Part shown: piece after piece, positions 54,032 to 63,423 of the stretch
Position numbering within the stretch: the stretch's first letter is position 1
How the letters are laid out: the number at the start of each line of letters is the position of its first letter
Source: Sphaerisporangium sp040683095
GTDB lineage: Bacteria > Actinomycetota > Actinomycetes > Streptosporangiales > Streptosporangiaceae
Length of the DNA: 64,000 bases
Reading direction: 5' to 3'
NCBI RefSeq assembly: GCF_040683095.1
Contig: NZ_JBFBCI010000026.1
Span: 1 to 64,000, forward strand
The notes under the pieces: model-generated
Told to the model about the DNA's origin: nothing
The model's database searches: none
Seen by the model: the letters and a program-made list of their open reading frames with translations, nothing else
Translations under genes and position numbers: made by a program

Positions 54032-54858
54032 GCCACGCCTCCGGCCAGCGCGCCCGCGCCCGCCGCGATGGGCAGGCCGATCATCGTGGCCTTGCGGCCG
54101 GTGCGGAAGTCGCGCACCGGCCAGTCGCTCTTCCTGGCGTATTCGAGCAGTTCGCTGTCGGGGTTGATCGCGCAGGGGTGGCCGACGAGCCGCAGCAGGG
54201 GCAGGTCGTTGGCCGAGTCGCTGTAGGCGGTGCAGCGGGACAGGTCAAGGCCCTCGCGTCGCGCCAGCGCCTTGACGGCTTCGGCCTTGGCGGGGCCGTG
54301 CAGCAGGTCGCCCACCAGTCGTCCGGTGTAGACGCCGTTCTCGGTCTCGGCGACGGTGCCGAGCGCGCCGGTCAGCCCGAGCCGCTGGGCGATCACGCGG
54401 GACAGCTCGACCGGTGTGGCGGTCACCAGCCATACGCGCTGGCCGCGGTCAAGGTGGCCCTGGGCGAGCGCGCGGGTGCCGGCCCAGATGCGGTCGGCCA
54501 TCACCTCGTCGTAGATCTCCTCGCCGAGGCGCACGACGTCTTCGACCTTGAGCCCGACCACGAACGCCAGGGCTGTCTCCTTGGCGCGGGCGATGTGTGC
54601 GGGGTTCTCGTTGCCGCGCACGCGGAACAGGGCCTGGCCGATGGCGAACTTCAGCAGGTCCCCGGTGGTGAAAAGCCCGCGGGAGGCGAGCCCGCGGGCG
54701 AAGTGGTAGATCGAGGCGCCGCGCATCATCGTGTTGTCGACGTCGAAGAACGCCGCGGCGGTGGGGTCGGGCTCGGTCACCGGGGCCGTGACGGCCGCCG
54801 CCGCCGCTACTTCGCCGGCGATCTCCGCCTCGGTACGCCGTCGTAGTAACCGCCTCAT
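53992..54858 (-). CDS. HAD-IB family phosphatase
   Basis: A 288-residue HAD hydrolase of subfamily IB (SerB-like): AFFDVDNTMMRGASIYHFAR (nucleophile Asp), WLVTATPVELSRVIA (motif II), YSDSANDLPLLRLVG (motif IV). A hydrophobic stretch near the C-terminus (GLPIAAGAGALAGGVAAAIA) may anchor it. In Streptomyces a HAD-IB gene also sits near bldN-rsbN. Its last 13 codons are duplicated at 51497-51535. Confidence 0.9.
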   Translation of the reverse strand: MRRLLRRRTEAEIAGEVAAAAAVTAPVTEPDPTAAAFFDVDNTMMRGASIYHFARGLASRGLFTTGDLLKFAIGQALFRVRGNENPAHIARAKETALAFVVGLKVEDVVRLGEEIYDEVMADRIWAGTRALAQGHLDRGQRVWLVTATPVELSRVIAQRLGLTGALGTVAETENGVYTGRLVGDLLHGPAKAEAVKALARREGLDLSRCTAYSDSANDLPLLRLVGHPCAINPDSELLEYARKSDWPVRDFRTGRKATMIGLPIAAGAGALAGGVAAAIALRKHYRSL

Positions 54859-54945
54859 AGCACTTCAGCTTAACCATGCGGAGGGGCTGAAATCGGTGTA
54901 CGAGGCGTTAGCGTGGCGTGACGGTCTGGCGCACGCGCGGGGACG

Positions 54946-55632
54946 TCACGGGGTGAGGTCGTCGATCATGTCCAGGTAGGCGCTGGCCTTCATGCGGTCG
55001 TCCCCGCCGAGCTGCGGGATCATCGGCTCGACGACGTCGCGCTGCTGCTCGGTGAACTTTTTGATCGCCGGTGTCTGCTTGCCGCGCCGCTTCACGTGGC
55101 CGAGCTCGGTGAGGGCGGAGCGGGTGGTGCGCGTCATGTCGTCCAGCGTCCGTCCGATCAGCTTCTCGCGCGCGGAGCCGGGGTAGCCGAGCAGCGCGGC
55201 GGCCTCCGTGGCGCGGGAGTGGGCGGCGTTCAGCTCCCGCTTGGCGCGTTCGGTGTCGTCGGTCGTCAGGCTGAGCAGGGTGGCCTCGGCCGCGCGCTTG
55301 ATCGGGTAGAGGCTGTCGCCGGGGACGGCGTCGTAGGTCCGCAGGCCTGTGAAGAACATCACGCCCACCACGGCCACGATCATCGCCGCCGGGCGCACCC
55401 GGGTGAGCAGGGACGGGCGGCGCGGGGGCGTCTCGGGGGCGGGGGCGGCGGCCTTCGCGTGGTAGGCGGCCAGCAGTTCCTCGCGCAGGCGCGCCCGGAA
55501 GTCGGGACGCGGGCCGGTGCCGGAGTCGGAGCCGATCTCGTTCAGCCGTGCGACGAAATGGGGCTGGGGATCGCGCCGCCTGACGACGGCCCGCCGCCTG
55601 AGCAGCCACCGCGTAGGCCCCCACTTGCCCAT
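54946..55632 (-). CDS. rsbN: Putative anti-sigma factor RsbN (DUF5667)
   Basis: A 228-residue protein with a basic N-terminal cytoplasmic half (about 1-75), one membrane helix (RPAAMIVAVVGVMFFTGLRT) and an external DUF5667 domain (YDAVPGDSLYPIKRAAEATL). It follows bldN after 114 nt on the same strand. In Streptomyces the gene next to bldN encodes RsbN, which holds sigma BldN at the membrane. The match is by position and layout; the sequence is diverged. Confidence 0.8.
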   Translation of the reverse strand: MGKWGPTRWLLRRRAVVRRRDPQPHFVARLNEIGSDSGTGPRPDFRARLREELLAAYHAKAAAPAPETPPRRPSLLTRVRPAAMIVAVVGVMFFTGLRTYDAVPGDSLYPIKRAAEATLLSLTTDDTERAKRELNAAHSRATEAAALLGYPGSAREKLIGRTLDDMTRTTRSALTELGHVKRRGKQTPAIKKFTEQQRDVVEPMIPQLGGDDRMKASAYLDMIDDLTP

Positions 55633-55746
55633 GAAAGCTCCCTGCCGGACGCACTACGATGATCCATAGGTGCTATCTGCCCAACGATGCGGAGAGGCCT
55701 CAGGTTACGGCCGTCCGCGCCCGCGGCGGCGCCTTGCCGGTCGTGG

Positions 55747-56400
55747 TCAATTGAGGTCGTCCGGGAGCGCCCGGGCCAGGGCGCGGATCGCGCGGAACTG
55801 CAGGGCTTTGATCGCGCCGCTCTTCTTGCCCATGATCAGCGCGGTCTCGGCCAGGGACATGCCGTGCAGGAAGCGCAGCACCACGCACTCCTGCTGCTCG
55901 GGTCCGAGGTCGCGGACGGCCCGCAACACCCGCTCGGTGATCATGGTGGCGACAACGGCGTTCTCCGGGATGTGCGCGCCGTCCAGCGGGGTGTCCAGCA
56001 CCTCGGCCGTGGACACCTCCATGCGGTACCTGCCGGACTTGTAGTGGTCGGTCACGAGATTCCTGGCGATCGTCACCAGCCATGCGCCGACGTCCCTGCC
56101 CTGCCAGGTGAAGTGGCCGATGCGCCCGAGGGCGCGCAGGAACGTTTCACTGGTGAGATCCTCCGCGAGCGCGTGGCAGCCGACCCGGAAGTAGACATAG
56201 CGATAGACAAGATCCACATAACGGTCGTAGAGCGCCGCGAAGGCGTCGGCGTCGCCGGTCTTGGCGCGGAGCACCACCTTCCGGAGCTCATCGCTCTCGG
56301 GAGAGGGACGCTCGCGCTGGTCAGCGGCGGCGCGCGTGGAGTTCACTGTGTCGGCCGATCCTGGTGGGGAAAGCCCGGCGACCGACCATGAGTTCGACAT
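55747..56400 (-). CDS. bldN: ECF sigma factor BldN
   Basis: A 217-residue ECF sigma: sigma-2 at about 45-110 (FAALYDRYVDLVYRYVYFRV, ALAEDLTSETFLRALGRI) and sigma-4 at about 150-210 (LGPEQQECVVLRFLHGMSLA, MGKKSGAIKALQFRAI). Residues 1-40 form a Ser/Pro-rich extension; Streptomyces BldN also has a long N-terminal extension that is cleaved. ATG 56400 is used; earlier in-frame ATGs at 56460 and 56532 would lengthen it. BldN drives aerial-hypha genes (chaplins). Confidence 0.9.
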   Translation of the reverse strand: MSNSWSVAGLSPPGSADTVNSTRAAADQRERPSPESDELRKVVLRAKTGDADAFAALYDRYVDLVYRYVYFRVGCHALAEDLTSETFLRALGRIGHFTWQGRDVGAWLVTIARNLVTDHYKSGRYRMEVSTAEVLDTPLDGAHIPENAVVATMITERVLRAVRDLGPEQQECVVLRFLHGMSLAETALIMGKKSGAIKALQFRAIRALARALPDDLN

Positions 56401-56575
56401 CCGGTAACCCTGGGGAGGAAAGGGAAGGGCGGGTGCGTGCGGCAACACTCTAGAAATCATAGGGAAATTGCACAATCCACTTTGCCTCAGTAAGTACCTC
56501 GCGTAACAGGAGTGATGCGGCACCTCGGGCATCGGCTACCGGTTTGGAGGTAATGTCCGGCAGAGTTGAGCCATC

Positions 56576-58237
56576 ATGGAAGCCGTCGTTGCCGTCACCG
56601 CCTTCGCCGGTGCAGTGTTCGCCGCCATCACCACCGGCATCCTGGTGGGACGCCTCCGGGAGCAGAGAACCGGCTGGCTCCTCGCCTGGGCCATCACCAC
56701 CGCGTCGCTCTGCCTGGCTCTCAGCTCGGTCGCGATCGGGCACCTCATCGGGTTCGGTCCCGCGACCTTCCGCGTCTACCAGATCACCGGGGCGTTCCTG
56801 GCGCCGTTCTGGCTGGCCATCGGCATGGTCCAGCTCCTCGCGCGCGGCACGGCCGGCAAGTTCGCCGCCTGGCTGTTCGGCGCGGCCTTGACGCTGGTCA
56901 CCCTCGTCATCCTGGCCGTCGACCCGATCAGCGCGACCGAGAAACTCAGCAGCAAGGTACTGCCCCTCGGGGACACCCACTGGACGATCATCCCGACCGC
57001 CCTGCTGACCGCCGCCCACGCCGCCACGTACCTGATCCTCATCGGCTGCCTGATCCTCGCGGTCCTGCGCTGGCGCGGGGGCGACGACTCCGACGCAGAC
57101 AACATGCACGCCGGGGTGGTGCTCACCCCGACCGGCTTCGCCATCGTCGGCGCGGTGCGGTTCGCCATCCCCGGCGTGTTCGCCGCGCTGCTGATCACCC
57201 TCATGGTGGGGGCCGTGTGGTATGCCGTCGCGCGACCGCTCGCCCCGTACGACGAGGAGCGCGACGACACCGACGACGTCTGGGAGGAGGAGCAAAGGCC
57301 CAGCAGGCGCCGCGCCCCCGAGCCGTCCGGAACCTCCCCCGAGTCCGGCCCCATGCCGGTCGCCGCCCCGGCCATGCCGCCGCCCCGCCGTTCCGGTCTC
57401 GGTGACCTGGTGGCCGAGTACCGGGCGGGCGACCCGGGCGAGGTCGACTTCGCCGCGCGCATGCAGCCGTCCGGCGGCTCCGAGGGCCAGTTCGAGGGCC
57501 ACGGCGGCCCGAGGACCGGCGAGTTCATGGAACCCGGCCCGCCGCCGGGCCGGCTCAACCAGCCGGGCCGCTACCAGGGCCCGCAGGGCGAGCAGCCCCC
57601 GTACGGGCAGCAGTCCCCGTACGGACGGCCCGAGCAGCCCGGGCAGCAGCAGGAACAGTTCGGCCGGCACGGCGGCTACGACGCGACGGTCGAGGCCGGT
57701 TTCCCCGGGCCGAACGGGCCGAACGGGTCGCACCGGGCGCCCGGGCAGCCGGAATTCTCGATGCCCGCCACGGGCGTGCTCTTCTCCGGCGCCGAGGCGC
57801 AGCAGGCCTTCGGGCGCCCGGATCCGCCGGCCGCGCCCGAGGGGCTCGGGGGACGCGGGGCCCGGGGCGTGGCGTCCGCGCCGGCCGGCGGTTCGGCGAA
57901 GCCGTCCACCAGCATCTACGGGCTGCTCACCGTCTTCACGCTCATGGACGGCGCGGGCGAGGCGTTCGACCGCCTGGCCGACGAGACGGTCGAGGCCGTG
58001 CGCCGCAGCGAGCCGGACACCCTGATCTTCATCTGCCATGCGGTCAAGTCGGCGCCGCTGCAGCGCATCGTGTACGAGATCTACCGCGACGAGGTGGCGT
58101 TCACCGAGCACCAGCGCCAGGCGCACATGGAGCGGTTCGCCCGCGAGCGGGTGGCCCACGTGCTCGCCGCCAACGTGATCGAGCTGAACGTCAACGCCGC
58201 CAAGGTCGTCCCGCTGCCCACCGCCTATCGCGTGTAG
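56576..58237 (+). CDS. Membrane protein with disordered linker and C-terminal ABM domain
   Basis: A 553-residue three-part protein. Residues about 5-223 contain six or seven membrane helices (AGAVFAAITTGILVG, LLAWAITTASLCLALSS, YLILIGCLILAVLRW and others). Residues about 235-455 are low-complexity Pro/Gly/Gln with repeated YGQQSPYGRPEQPGQQ. Residues about 458-553 form an antibiotic-biosynthesis-monooxygenase (ABM) fold (IYGLLTVFTLMDGAGEAFDR, FICHAVKSAPLQRIVYEIYR, YRDEVAFTEHQRQAHMERF). It is divergent from bldN. A soluble ABM domain tied to a polytopic domain is unusual; a sensing role is possible. Confidence 0.85.
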   Translation: MEAVVAVTAFAGAVFAAITTGILVGRLREQRTGWLLAWAITTASLCLALSSVAIGHLIGFGPATFRVYQITGAFLAPFWLAIGMVQLLARGTAGKFAAWLFGAALTLVTLVILAVDPISATEKLSSKVLPLGDTHWTIIPTALLTAAHAATYLILIGCLILAVLRWRGGDDSDADNMHAGVVLTPTGFAIVGAVRFAIPGVFAALLITLMVGAVWYAVARPLAPYDEERDDTDDVWEEEQRPSRRRAPEPSGTSPESGPMPVAAPAMPPPRRSGLGDLVAEYRAGDPGEVDFAARMQPSGGSEGQFEGHGGPRTGEFMEPGPPPGRLNQPGRYQGPQGEQPPYGQQSPYGRPEQPGQQQEQFGRHGGYDATVEAGFPGPNGPNGSHRAPGQPEFSMPATGVLFSGAEAQQAFGRPDPPAAPEGLGGRGARGVASAPAGGSAKPSTSIYGLLTVFTLMDGAGEAFDRLADETVEAVRRSEPDTLIFICHAVKSAPLQRIVYEIYRDEVAFTEHQRQAHMERFARERVAHVLAANVIELNVNAAKVVPLPTAYRV

Positions 58238-58244
58238 GGAGGGT

Positions 58245-58493
58245 TCAGGCGCCGAGGGCGGCGCGCAGGCGGGTCTCGTCGACCCGCCAGAAGTCGTGCT
58301 GCACGCCGTCGATCAGTGTGACGGGGATCATGTCCCAGTACGCCTTCTGATCGGCCTCGGAGGCGGTGATGTCGCGTTCCTCCCAGGTGACGCCCAGTTC
58401 CGCGGCGACGCGCTGGATGACGGCCCTGGCGTCGTCGCACAGATGGCATCCTGGTTTGCCCAGCAGAGTGATCGTGTGGTCTCGCGGCGCCAT
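58245..58493 (-). CDS. Glutaredoxin-like protein (DUF836)
   Basis: An 82-residue thioredoxin-fold protein with the redox motif GKPGCHLCDDAR (CxxC) and the cis-Pro in IPVTLIDG. It reduces disulphides, with mycothiol as likely partner in actinobacteria. In Streptomyces a glutaredoxin-like gene also sits before rex. It is divergent from rex. Confidence 0.9.
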   Translation of the reverse strand: MAPRDHTITLLGKPGCHLCDDARAVIQRVAAELGVTWEERDITASEADQKAYWDMIPVTLIDGVQHDFWRVDETRLRAALGA

Positions 58494-58640
58494 GCGCCCA
58501 GCCTAGCGGCCCCCGCCTGGACTGATACGTTCCCGGAACGCCCATGGCGCGGCCCCGTACGGGTTCGCGGGGCCTGGGGCGGATCCCGGACCGCCACCCT
58601 TAACTGGGAGAGTGAACACCCGAGAGTGGGCTCTCACACT

Positions 58641-58658
58641 TTGTGCATGTCTTCACAA
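58641..58658 (+). promoter_or_regulatory. Rex operator (ROP)
   Basis: TTGTGCATGTCTTCACAA, one base off the Rex consensus TTGTGAA-N4-TTCACAA. It lies upstream of rex, so the rex-hem operon is predicted to be repressed at high NAD+ and released at high NADH. Confidence 0.8.
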
Positions 58659-58771
58659 AGGGATTAACCTGGAAGCCTGCGCCCTCTCCTCGACATCCGT
58701 CGCAACCGCGAGCGCGGCCGGGGCGCACCGGCCGCCCGTCCCCTGGAGTCCCGGCCGAAGTGATCCGCCGC

Positions 58772-59467
58772 ATGTCCCAAGCGCGTGAACGTGGCATCCC
58801 CGATGCGACCGTCGCACGGCTGCCCCTCTATCTGCGCGCCCTCAACGGGCTCGCGGAGCGGGGAACCGCGACCGTCAGCTCGGAGGACCTGGCCGTCGCG
58901 GCCGGGGTGAACTCCGCGAAGCTCCGCAAAGACCTGTCGCACCTCGGGTCGTACGGCACGCGCGGAGTCGGCTACGACGTCCAGTACCTCATTTATCAGA
59001 TCTCCCGGGAGCTCGGCCTCACCCAGGACTGGGCCGTCGCCATCGTCGGCGTCGGCAACCTCGGCCGCGCGCTCGCCAACTACGGCGGGTTCGTGTCGCG
59101 GGGCTTCCGGGTGGCCGCGCTGTTCGACGCGGACGTGTCCGTCGTGGGGGAGCGCCTGGTCGGCATGGCCGTCGACCACATCGACGAACTCGAGGACGTG
59201 ATCCGCAAGCGCGGCATCTCGATCGTGGTGATCGCGACGCCCGCGGCGGCCGCCCAGCCGGTGGCCGACCGGGTCATCGCCTCCGGCATCACCAGTATCT
59301 TGAACTTCGCCCCCGTTGTGCTCAATGTGCCTGACGGAGTCGATGTCCGCAAAGTTGACCTATCGACCGAACTTCAGATCCTCGCGTTCCATGAGCAGCG
59401 CAAGGCGGATCGTGAATCAGGGAGCCCCATCATGGCGGAGAACTTGGCGGAGGCGATGGACGCATGA
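58772..59467 (+). CDS. rex: Redox-sensing transcriptional repressor Rex
   Basis: A 231-residue Rex. N-terminal winged helix (IPDATVARLPLYLRALNGLA, GVNSAKLRKDLSHLGSYGTR) and a Rossmann domain with VAIVGVGNLGRALANYGGF, FDADVSVVG and TPAAAAQPVAD. It reads the NADH/NAD+ ratio. Starts ATG 58772 and GTG 58760 are plausible; starts before 58700 fall in the operator. Followed by hemA with a 4-nt overlap, as in Streptomyces. Confidence 0.95.
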   Translation: MSQARERGIPDATVARLPLYLRALNGLAERGTATVSSEDLAVAAGVNSAKLRKDLSHLGSYGTRGVGYDVQYLIYQISRELGLTQDWAVAIVGVGNLGRALANYGGFVSRGFRVAALFDADVSVVGERLVGMAVDHIDELEDVIRKRGISIVVIATPAAAAQPVADRVIASGITSILNFAPVVLNVPDGVDVRKVDLSTELQILAFHEQRKADRESGSPIMAENLAEAMDA

Positions 59468-60807
59468 GTCTTCTGACCGTGGGTCTCAGCCACAGGACGG
59501 CGCCCGTGGCCTTGCTCGAACGCGTCGCGGTCACCGGTGACGCCCTCGTGAAGCTGCTGCACGACCTGCGAAGCGATGAGCACGTGTCCGAGGTGATGAT
59601 CGTCTCCACGTGCAACCGGGTCGAGGTCTACGCCGAGGTCGACCGCTTCCACGGAGGTGTGACGGCGGTCACCGAGATGCTCAGCGCGCACTCGGGCGTC
59701 CCCCAGGAGCAGTTGACGCGCCATTTGTACGTCCACTATGAGGACCGCGTGGTCGAGCACTTTTTCACCGTCGTGTGCGGGCTCGACTCGATGGCGCTGG
59801 GCGAAGGCCAGATCCTCGGCCAGGTGCGCCAGTCGCTGCGGCTCGCCCAGGAGCAGGGCACCGCGGGCCCCACGCTGAACGAGCTGGCCCAGAAGGCGCT
59901 GAGGGTGGGCAAGCGCGCCCACACCGAGACGGGCATCGACCGCGTGGGGGCCTCTCTGGTCGGGCTCGGCCTGACGCTGGCCGAGCGGGTGCTCGGGCCG
60001 CTCCAGGGCAGGCGGGCGCTGGTGGTGGGCGCCGGGTCCATGAGCGCGCTGTCGGCCGTGACGCTGGGCAGGGCCGGGGTGACCGACATCGTCGTCGCCA
60101 ACCGCACCTTCGAGCGGGCCGCGCGCCTGGCGCAGAGCGTGGGCGGCCGCGCGGTCGAGCTGGCGGACGTCGAGAGGGAGCTGACCTCGGCCGATGTCGT
60201 CATCTCCTGCACGGGAGCGGGTAGCGTTGTCATCGGCACCGAGATGGTGGGGCGGGCGGCGCGGAGCAAGCCGCTATTCCTGCTCGACCTCGCGTTGCCG
60301 CACGACGTCGATCCGGGCGTCCGCACGCTGCCCGGCGTCACCCTCGTCGATCTCGAGTCGATGCAGGAGGCCGGGTTCGGTGACGGTCAGGACGGCGGCG
60401 CCTCCGACGAGGTCGCCGCGGTCCGCTCGATTGTGTCCGCCGAGGTGTGCGAGTATCTCCGGGCCGAGCGCGCGGCCAAGGTCACGCCGACGGTGATCGC
60501 CTTGCGCGCCAAGGCGGCCGACGTCGTCGAGACCGAGATCGGGCGCCTGGTCACCCGGGTTCCCGAGATCGACGGGCGGTTGCGCGGAGAGATCTCCCAG
60601 ACCATCCGCCGGGTCGTGGACAAGCTGCTCCACGAGCCGACCGTGCGTGTCAAGCGGTTGGCGGCGTCGCCGGCGGGCGATCATTATGCTGAGGCGCTGC
60701 GCGAGCTGTTCGACCTGAACCCGAAGGTGCCAGAGGCAGTGACGAGAGCCGAGGTGGCCGAGGTGGAGACGGACACGACCGGGCGATCCGGCGAGGAGGA
60801 CGAATGA
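59464..60807 (+). CDS. hemA: Glutamyl-tRNA reductase
   Basis: A 447-residue HemA. The N-terminal catalytic part has VGLSHRTAPVALLERVA and the nucleophile Cys in VSTCNRVEVYAE; then LDSMALGEGQILGQV, a Rossmann NADPH domain (LVVGAGSMSALSAV) and the C-terminal dimerisation helix. It commits glutamate to haem and tetrapyrroles. ATG 59464 overlaps the rex stop. A short acidic tail follows the conserved end. Confidence 0.97.
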   Translation: MSLLTVGLSHRTAPVALLERVAVTGDALVKLLHDLRSDEHVSEVMIVSTCNRVEVYAEVDRFHGGVTAVTEMLSAHSGVPQEQLTRHLYVHYEDRVVEHFFTVVCGLDSMALGEGQILGQVRQSLRLAQEQGTAGPTLNELAQKALRVGKRAHTETGIDRVGASLVGLGLTLAERVLGPLQGRRALVVGAGSMSALSAVTLGRAGVTDIVVANRTFERAARLAQSVGGRAVELADVERELTSADVVISCTGAGSVVIGTEMVGRAARSKPLFLLDLALPHDVDPGVRTLPGVTLVDLESMQEAGFGDGQDGGASDEVAAVRSIVSAEVCEYLRAERAAKVTPTVIALRAKAADVVETEIGRLVTRVPEIDGRLRGEISQTIRRVVDKLLHEPTVRVKRLAASPAGDHYAEALRELFDLNPKVPEAVTRAEVAEVETDTTGRSGEEDE

Positions 60808-61739
60808 GCGAGGGCCTGTTGATGGCGAGCCCGCGCGTCCTCCGGCTGGGCACGCGCCGCAGCCTGATGGCGACCACCCAGTCCCAGCAGGTGGCCGACC
60901 GGCTGACCATGCTCACCGGCCGTCCCGTCGAGCTCGTCGGCATCACGACCTTCGGCGATGTCACCAAGGCGCAGCTCGCCCAGCTCGGCGGCACCGGCGT
61001 CTTCGTGAGCGCCCTGCGCGACAAGCTCATCGAGGGCGAGATCGACTTCGCGGTCCACTCCCTCAAGGATCTTCCCACCAAGCCCGATCCCCGCGTCGTC
61101 GTCGCGGCGATCACGCCCCGCGACGACCCCAGGGACGCCCTGGTCGGCCCGGCCAGGCTCGCCGACCTGCGCCCCGGCGACAAGGTGGGCACGGGCTCCC
61201 CGCGCCGCGTCGCCCAGCTCCGCCTCCTGCGCCCGGACCTGGAGTACGTCGCGATCCGCGGCAACGCCGACACCCGCATCGGCAAGGTCGCCTCCGGCGA
61301 ACTGCGCGCCGTCGTGCTCGCCGCCGCCGGGCTCGGCCGCCTCGGCCGCACGGCCGAGATCTCCGAGCTGTTCGACGTCGCGGACATGCTGCCCGCGCCG
61401 GGCCAGGGCGCCCTCGCCGTGGAGTGCCGCGCCGGGGACGACGTCTTGATCGACCTGTTGGCCGTCCTCGACGACGCGCGCACGCGCGCGGCGGTGACCG
61501 CCGAGCGCGAGGTGCTCGCCGCGCTGGAGGCCGGGTGCAGCGCGCCCGTAGGTGCGTACGCCTCCGATGACGGGCACATTCTCAACCTGACCGCCGCCGT
61601 GGTGGCCTTTGATGGCACGCGGTCGGTGCGCAAGTCCACCGCCGGGGATCCCTCGGCCGCCATGGAGCTCGGCCGCGATCTCGCGACCGCCATGATCGCC
61701 GAGGGGGCCGGCACGTTGATGGGGGAGCGGACCCATTGA
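60804..61739 (+). CDS. hemC: Porphobilinogen deaminase (hydroxymethylbilane synthase)
   Basis: A 311-residue HemC: LRLGTRRSLMATTQSQQVAD, FAVHSLKDLPT with catalytic Asp, GTGSPRRVAQL, RGNADTRIGK, and the dipyrromethane-cofactor Cys in EAGCSAPVGA. It joins four PBG units. ATG 60804 overlaps the hemA stop; ATG 60822 would skip the first six residues. Confidence 0.97.
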   Translation: MSEGLLMASPRVLRLGTRRSLMATTQSQQVADRLTMLTGRPVELVGITTFGDVTKAQLAQLGGTGVFVSALRDKLIEGEIDFAVHSLKDLPTKPDPRVVVAAITPRDDPRDALVGPARLADLRPGDKVGTGSPRRVAQLRLLRPDLEYVAIRGNADTRIGKVASGELRAVVLAAAGLGRLGRTAEISELFDVADMLPAPGQGALAVECRAGDDVLIDLLAVLDDARTRAAVTAEREVLAALEAGCSAPVGAYASDDGHILNLTAAVVAFDGTRSVRKSTAGDPSAAMELGRDLATAMIAEGAGTLMGERTH

Positions 61740-63397
61740 GCTCCGGAAGCCAGACCAGCAAGACCGCCGAGACGGGCAAGCCTGAGACGCCCGGCACGAC
61801 GAGCGGCGCGCCCGAGGAGACCGGCCATGACGCCGGGCGGCGGCGCGCCGGTTTCGTCGCGTTCGTGGGGGCGGGCCCCGGCGACGAGAACCTTCTGACC
61901 CTGCGTGGCGCCGACCTGCTCGCCCGCGCCGACGTCGTCGTCCTGGACCAGGAGGCGTACGCCCCGCTGCTGCGCCACTGCGCCGAGGACGTGACGGTCG
62001 TCGACGTCGCCGGCGAATCGGGCGCGGTGTCGCTGAAAGCCGTGCAGCACGCCAAGGCCGGGTGTCACGTCGTGCGCCTGTGCGCGGGCGACCCTGGCTT
62101 CTTCTCCTCGGTGAGCGAGGAGGTCGCGGCCTGCGCGAAGGCGGACGTCGACTTCGAGATCGTCCCGGGCGTGACGCCCGCGACGGCCGTGCTCACCTAC
62201 GCGGGCATCGCCCCGGCGGCGTCCGCGTCCGAGTTCCGCATCGTGGATGCCACGCGTGTGGACGACTGGTCGCCGCACGCCGCCTGCGACGGCACGCTGG
62301 TGATCTACAACGGCGTCCAGGACGCGGTGGCGATCGGCAAGGCCCTGATCGCGGGCGGCAGCCCCGACACCACGCCCGTGGCCGTGACGCAGAGCGGCAC
62401 CACGACCGAGCAGTACACCGTGGTCTCCGCGCTCGGCAGGCTCGCCGCCGATCTGAAACACGCCGACATCGCCGAGCCCGCGGTGATCGTCGTCGGGGAC
62501 GCCGTGACCACCCGCGACCGGCTGTCCTGGTTCGAGAACAAGCCGCTGTTCGGCTGGCGGGTGCTCGTGCCGCGCACCAAGGAGCAGGCGGCCGGGCTTT
62601 CCGAGCAGCTCAGGTCGTACGGCGCGGTGCCCGAGGAGGTGCCGACGATCTCCGTCGAGCCGCCGCGCACGCCGCAGCAGATGGATCGTGCGATCAAGGG
62701 CCTGGTGACCGGCCGCTACGAGTGGGTGGCGTTCACCTCGGCCAACGCGGTCAAGGCGATCCGCGAGAAGTTCGAAGAGTACGGCCTGGACGCGCGGGCG
62801 TTCGCCGGGCTGAAGGTCGCGGCCGTGGGGGAGGCGACGGCACAGGCGCTGATCGCGTTCGGCGTCAAGCCGGACCTCGTGCCCGTGGGCGAGCACTCCT
62901 CGGAGGGGCTGCTCGCCGAGTGGCCTCCGTACGACTCGATGCTCGACCCGATCAACCGCGTGCTGCTGCCCCGCGCGGACATCGCCACCGAGACGCTGAT
63001 CGCCGGGCTGACCGAGCTCGGCTGGGAGTGCGACGACGTGACGGCCTACCGGACGGTCCGCGCGGCCCCGCCGCCCGAGGCGACCCGCGTGGCGATCAAG
63101 AGCGGCGGGTTCGACGCGGTGCTGTTCACCTCGTCCAGCACGGTGAGGAACCTCGTCGGCATCGCCGGCAAGCCGCACAACGTGACGGTCATCGCGGTGA
63201 TCGGGCCGCAGACCGCCACGACGGCGGAGGAGTTCGGCCTGCGGGTGGACATCATGGCCGACAACCCCTCGGCCGGAGCCCTGGCCGCCGCCCTCGCCGA
63301 GTACGGTGCCAAGCAGCGTCAGGCGGCCCTCGCCGCCGGCGACGTCCCCCGACGGCCCTCGCAGACCCGCAGGGGAGCGCGGCGCCGGGCCAGGTGA
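61736..63397 (+). CDS. hemD: Fused uroporphyrinogen-III C-methyltransferase / uroporphyrinogen-III synthase
   Basis: A 553-residue fusion. Residues about 40-275 form a SUMT-like (CobA/CysG-A) fold: VGAGPGDENLLTLRGADLLA and RLCAGDPGFFSS, PGVTPATAVLTYAGI. Residues about 280-535 form the HemD synthase: RVLVPRTKEQAAGLSEQLRS, VAFTSANAVKAIREKFEEYG, AVGEATAQAL. The start is TTG 61736 overlapping the hemC stop (TTGA) with GGGGAG upstream. The fusion couples the branch point to sirohaem and cobalamin; it is common in Streptomyces. The SUMT half departs from active enzymes in places. Confidence 0.93.
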   Translation: MSSGSQTSKTAETGKPETPGTTSGAPEETGHDAGRRRAGFVAFVGAGPGDENLLTLRGADLLARADVVVLDQEAYAPLLRHCAEDVTVVDVAGESGAVSLKAVQHAKAGCHVVRLCAGDPGFFSSVSEEVAACAKADVDFEIVPGVTPATAVLTYAGIAPAASASEFRIVDATRVDDWSPHAACDGTLVIYNGVQDAVAIGKALIAGGSPDTTPVAVTQSGTTTEQYTVVSALGRLAADLKHADIAEPAVIVVGDAVTTRDRLSWFENKPLFGWRVLVPRTKEQAAGLSEQLRSYGAVPEEVPTISVEPPRTPQQMDRAIKGLVTGRYEWVAFTSANAVKAIREKFEEYGLDARAFAGLKVAAVGEATAQALIAFGVKPDLVPVGEHSSEGLLAEWPPYDSMLDPINRVLLPRADIATETLIAGLTELGWECDDVTAYRTVRAAPPPEATRVAIKSGGFDAVLFTSSSTVRNLVGIAGKPHNVTVIAVIGPQTATTAEEFGLRVDIMADNPSAGALAAALAEYGAKQRQAALAAGDVPRRPSQTRRGARRRAR

Positions 63398-63423
63398 CCC
63401 ACCACAACCAGTAGAGATCCCCA

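Noticed and set aside
58643..58759. Early GTG start for rex
   Set aside because: It lies inside the Rex operator; the encoded residues are Pro/Arg-rich and unlike Rex proteins.
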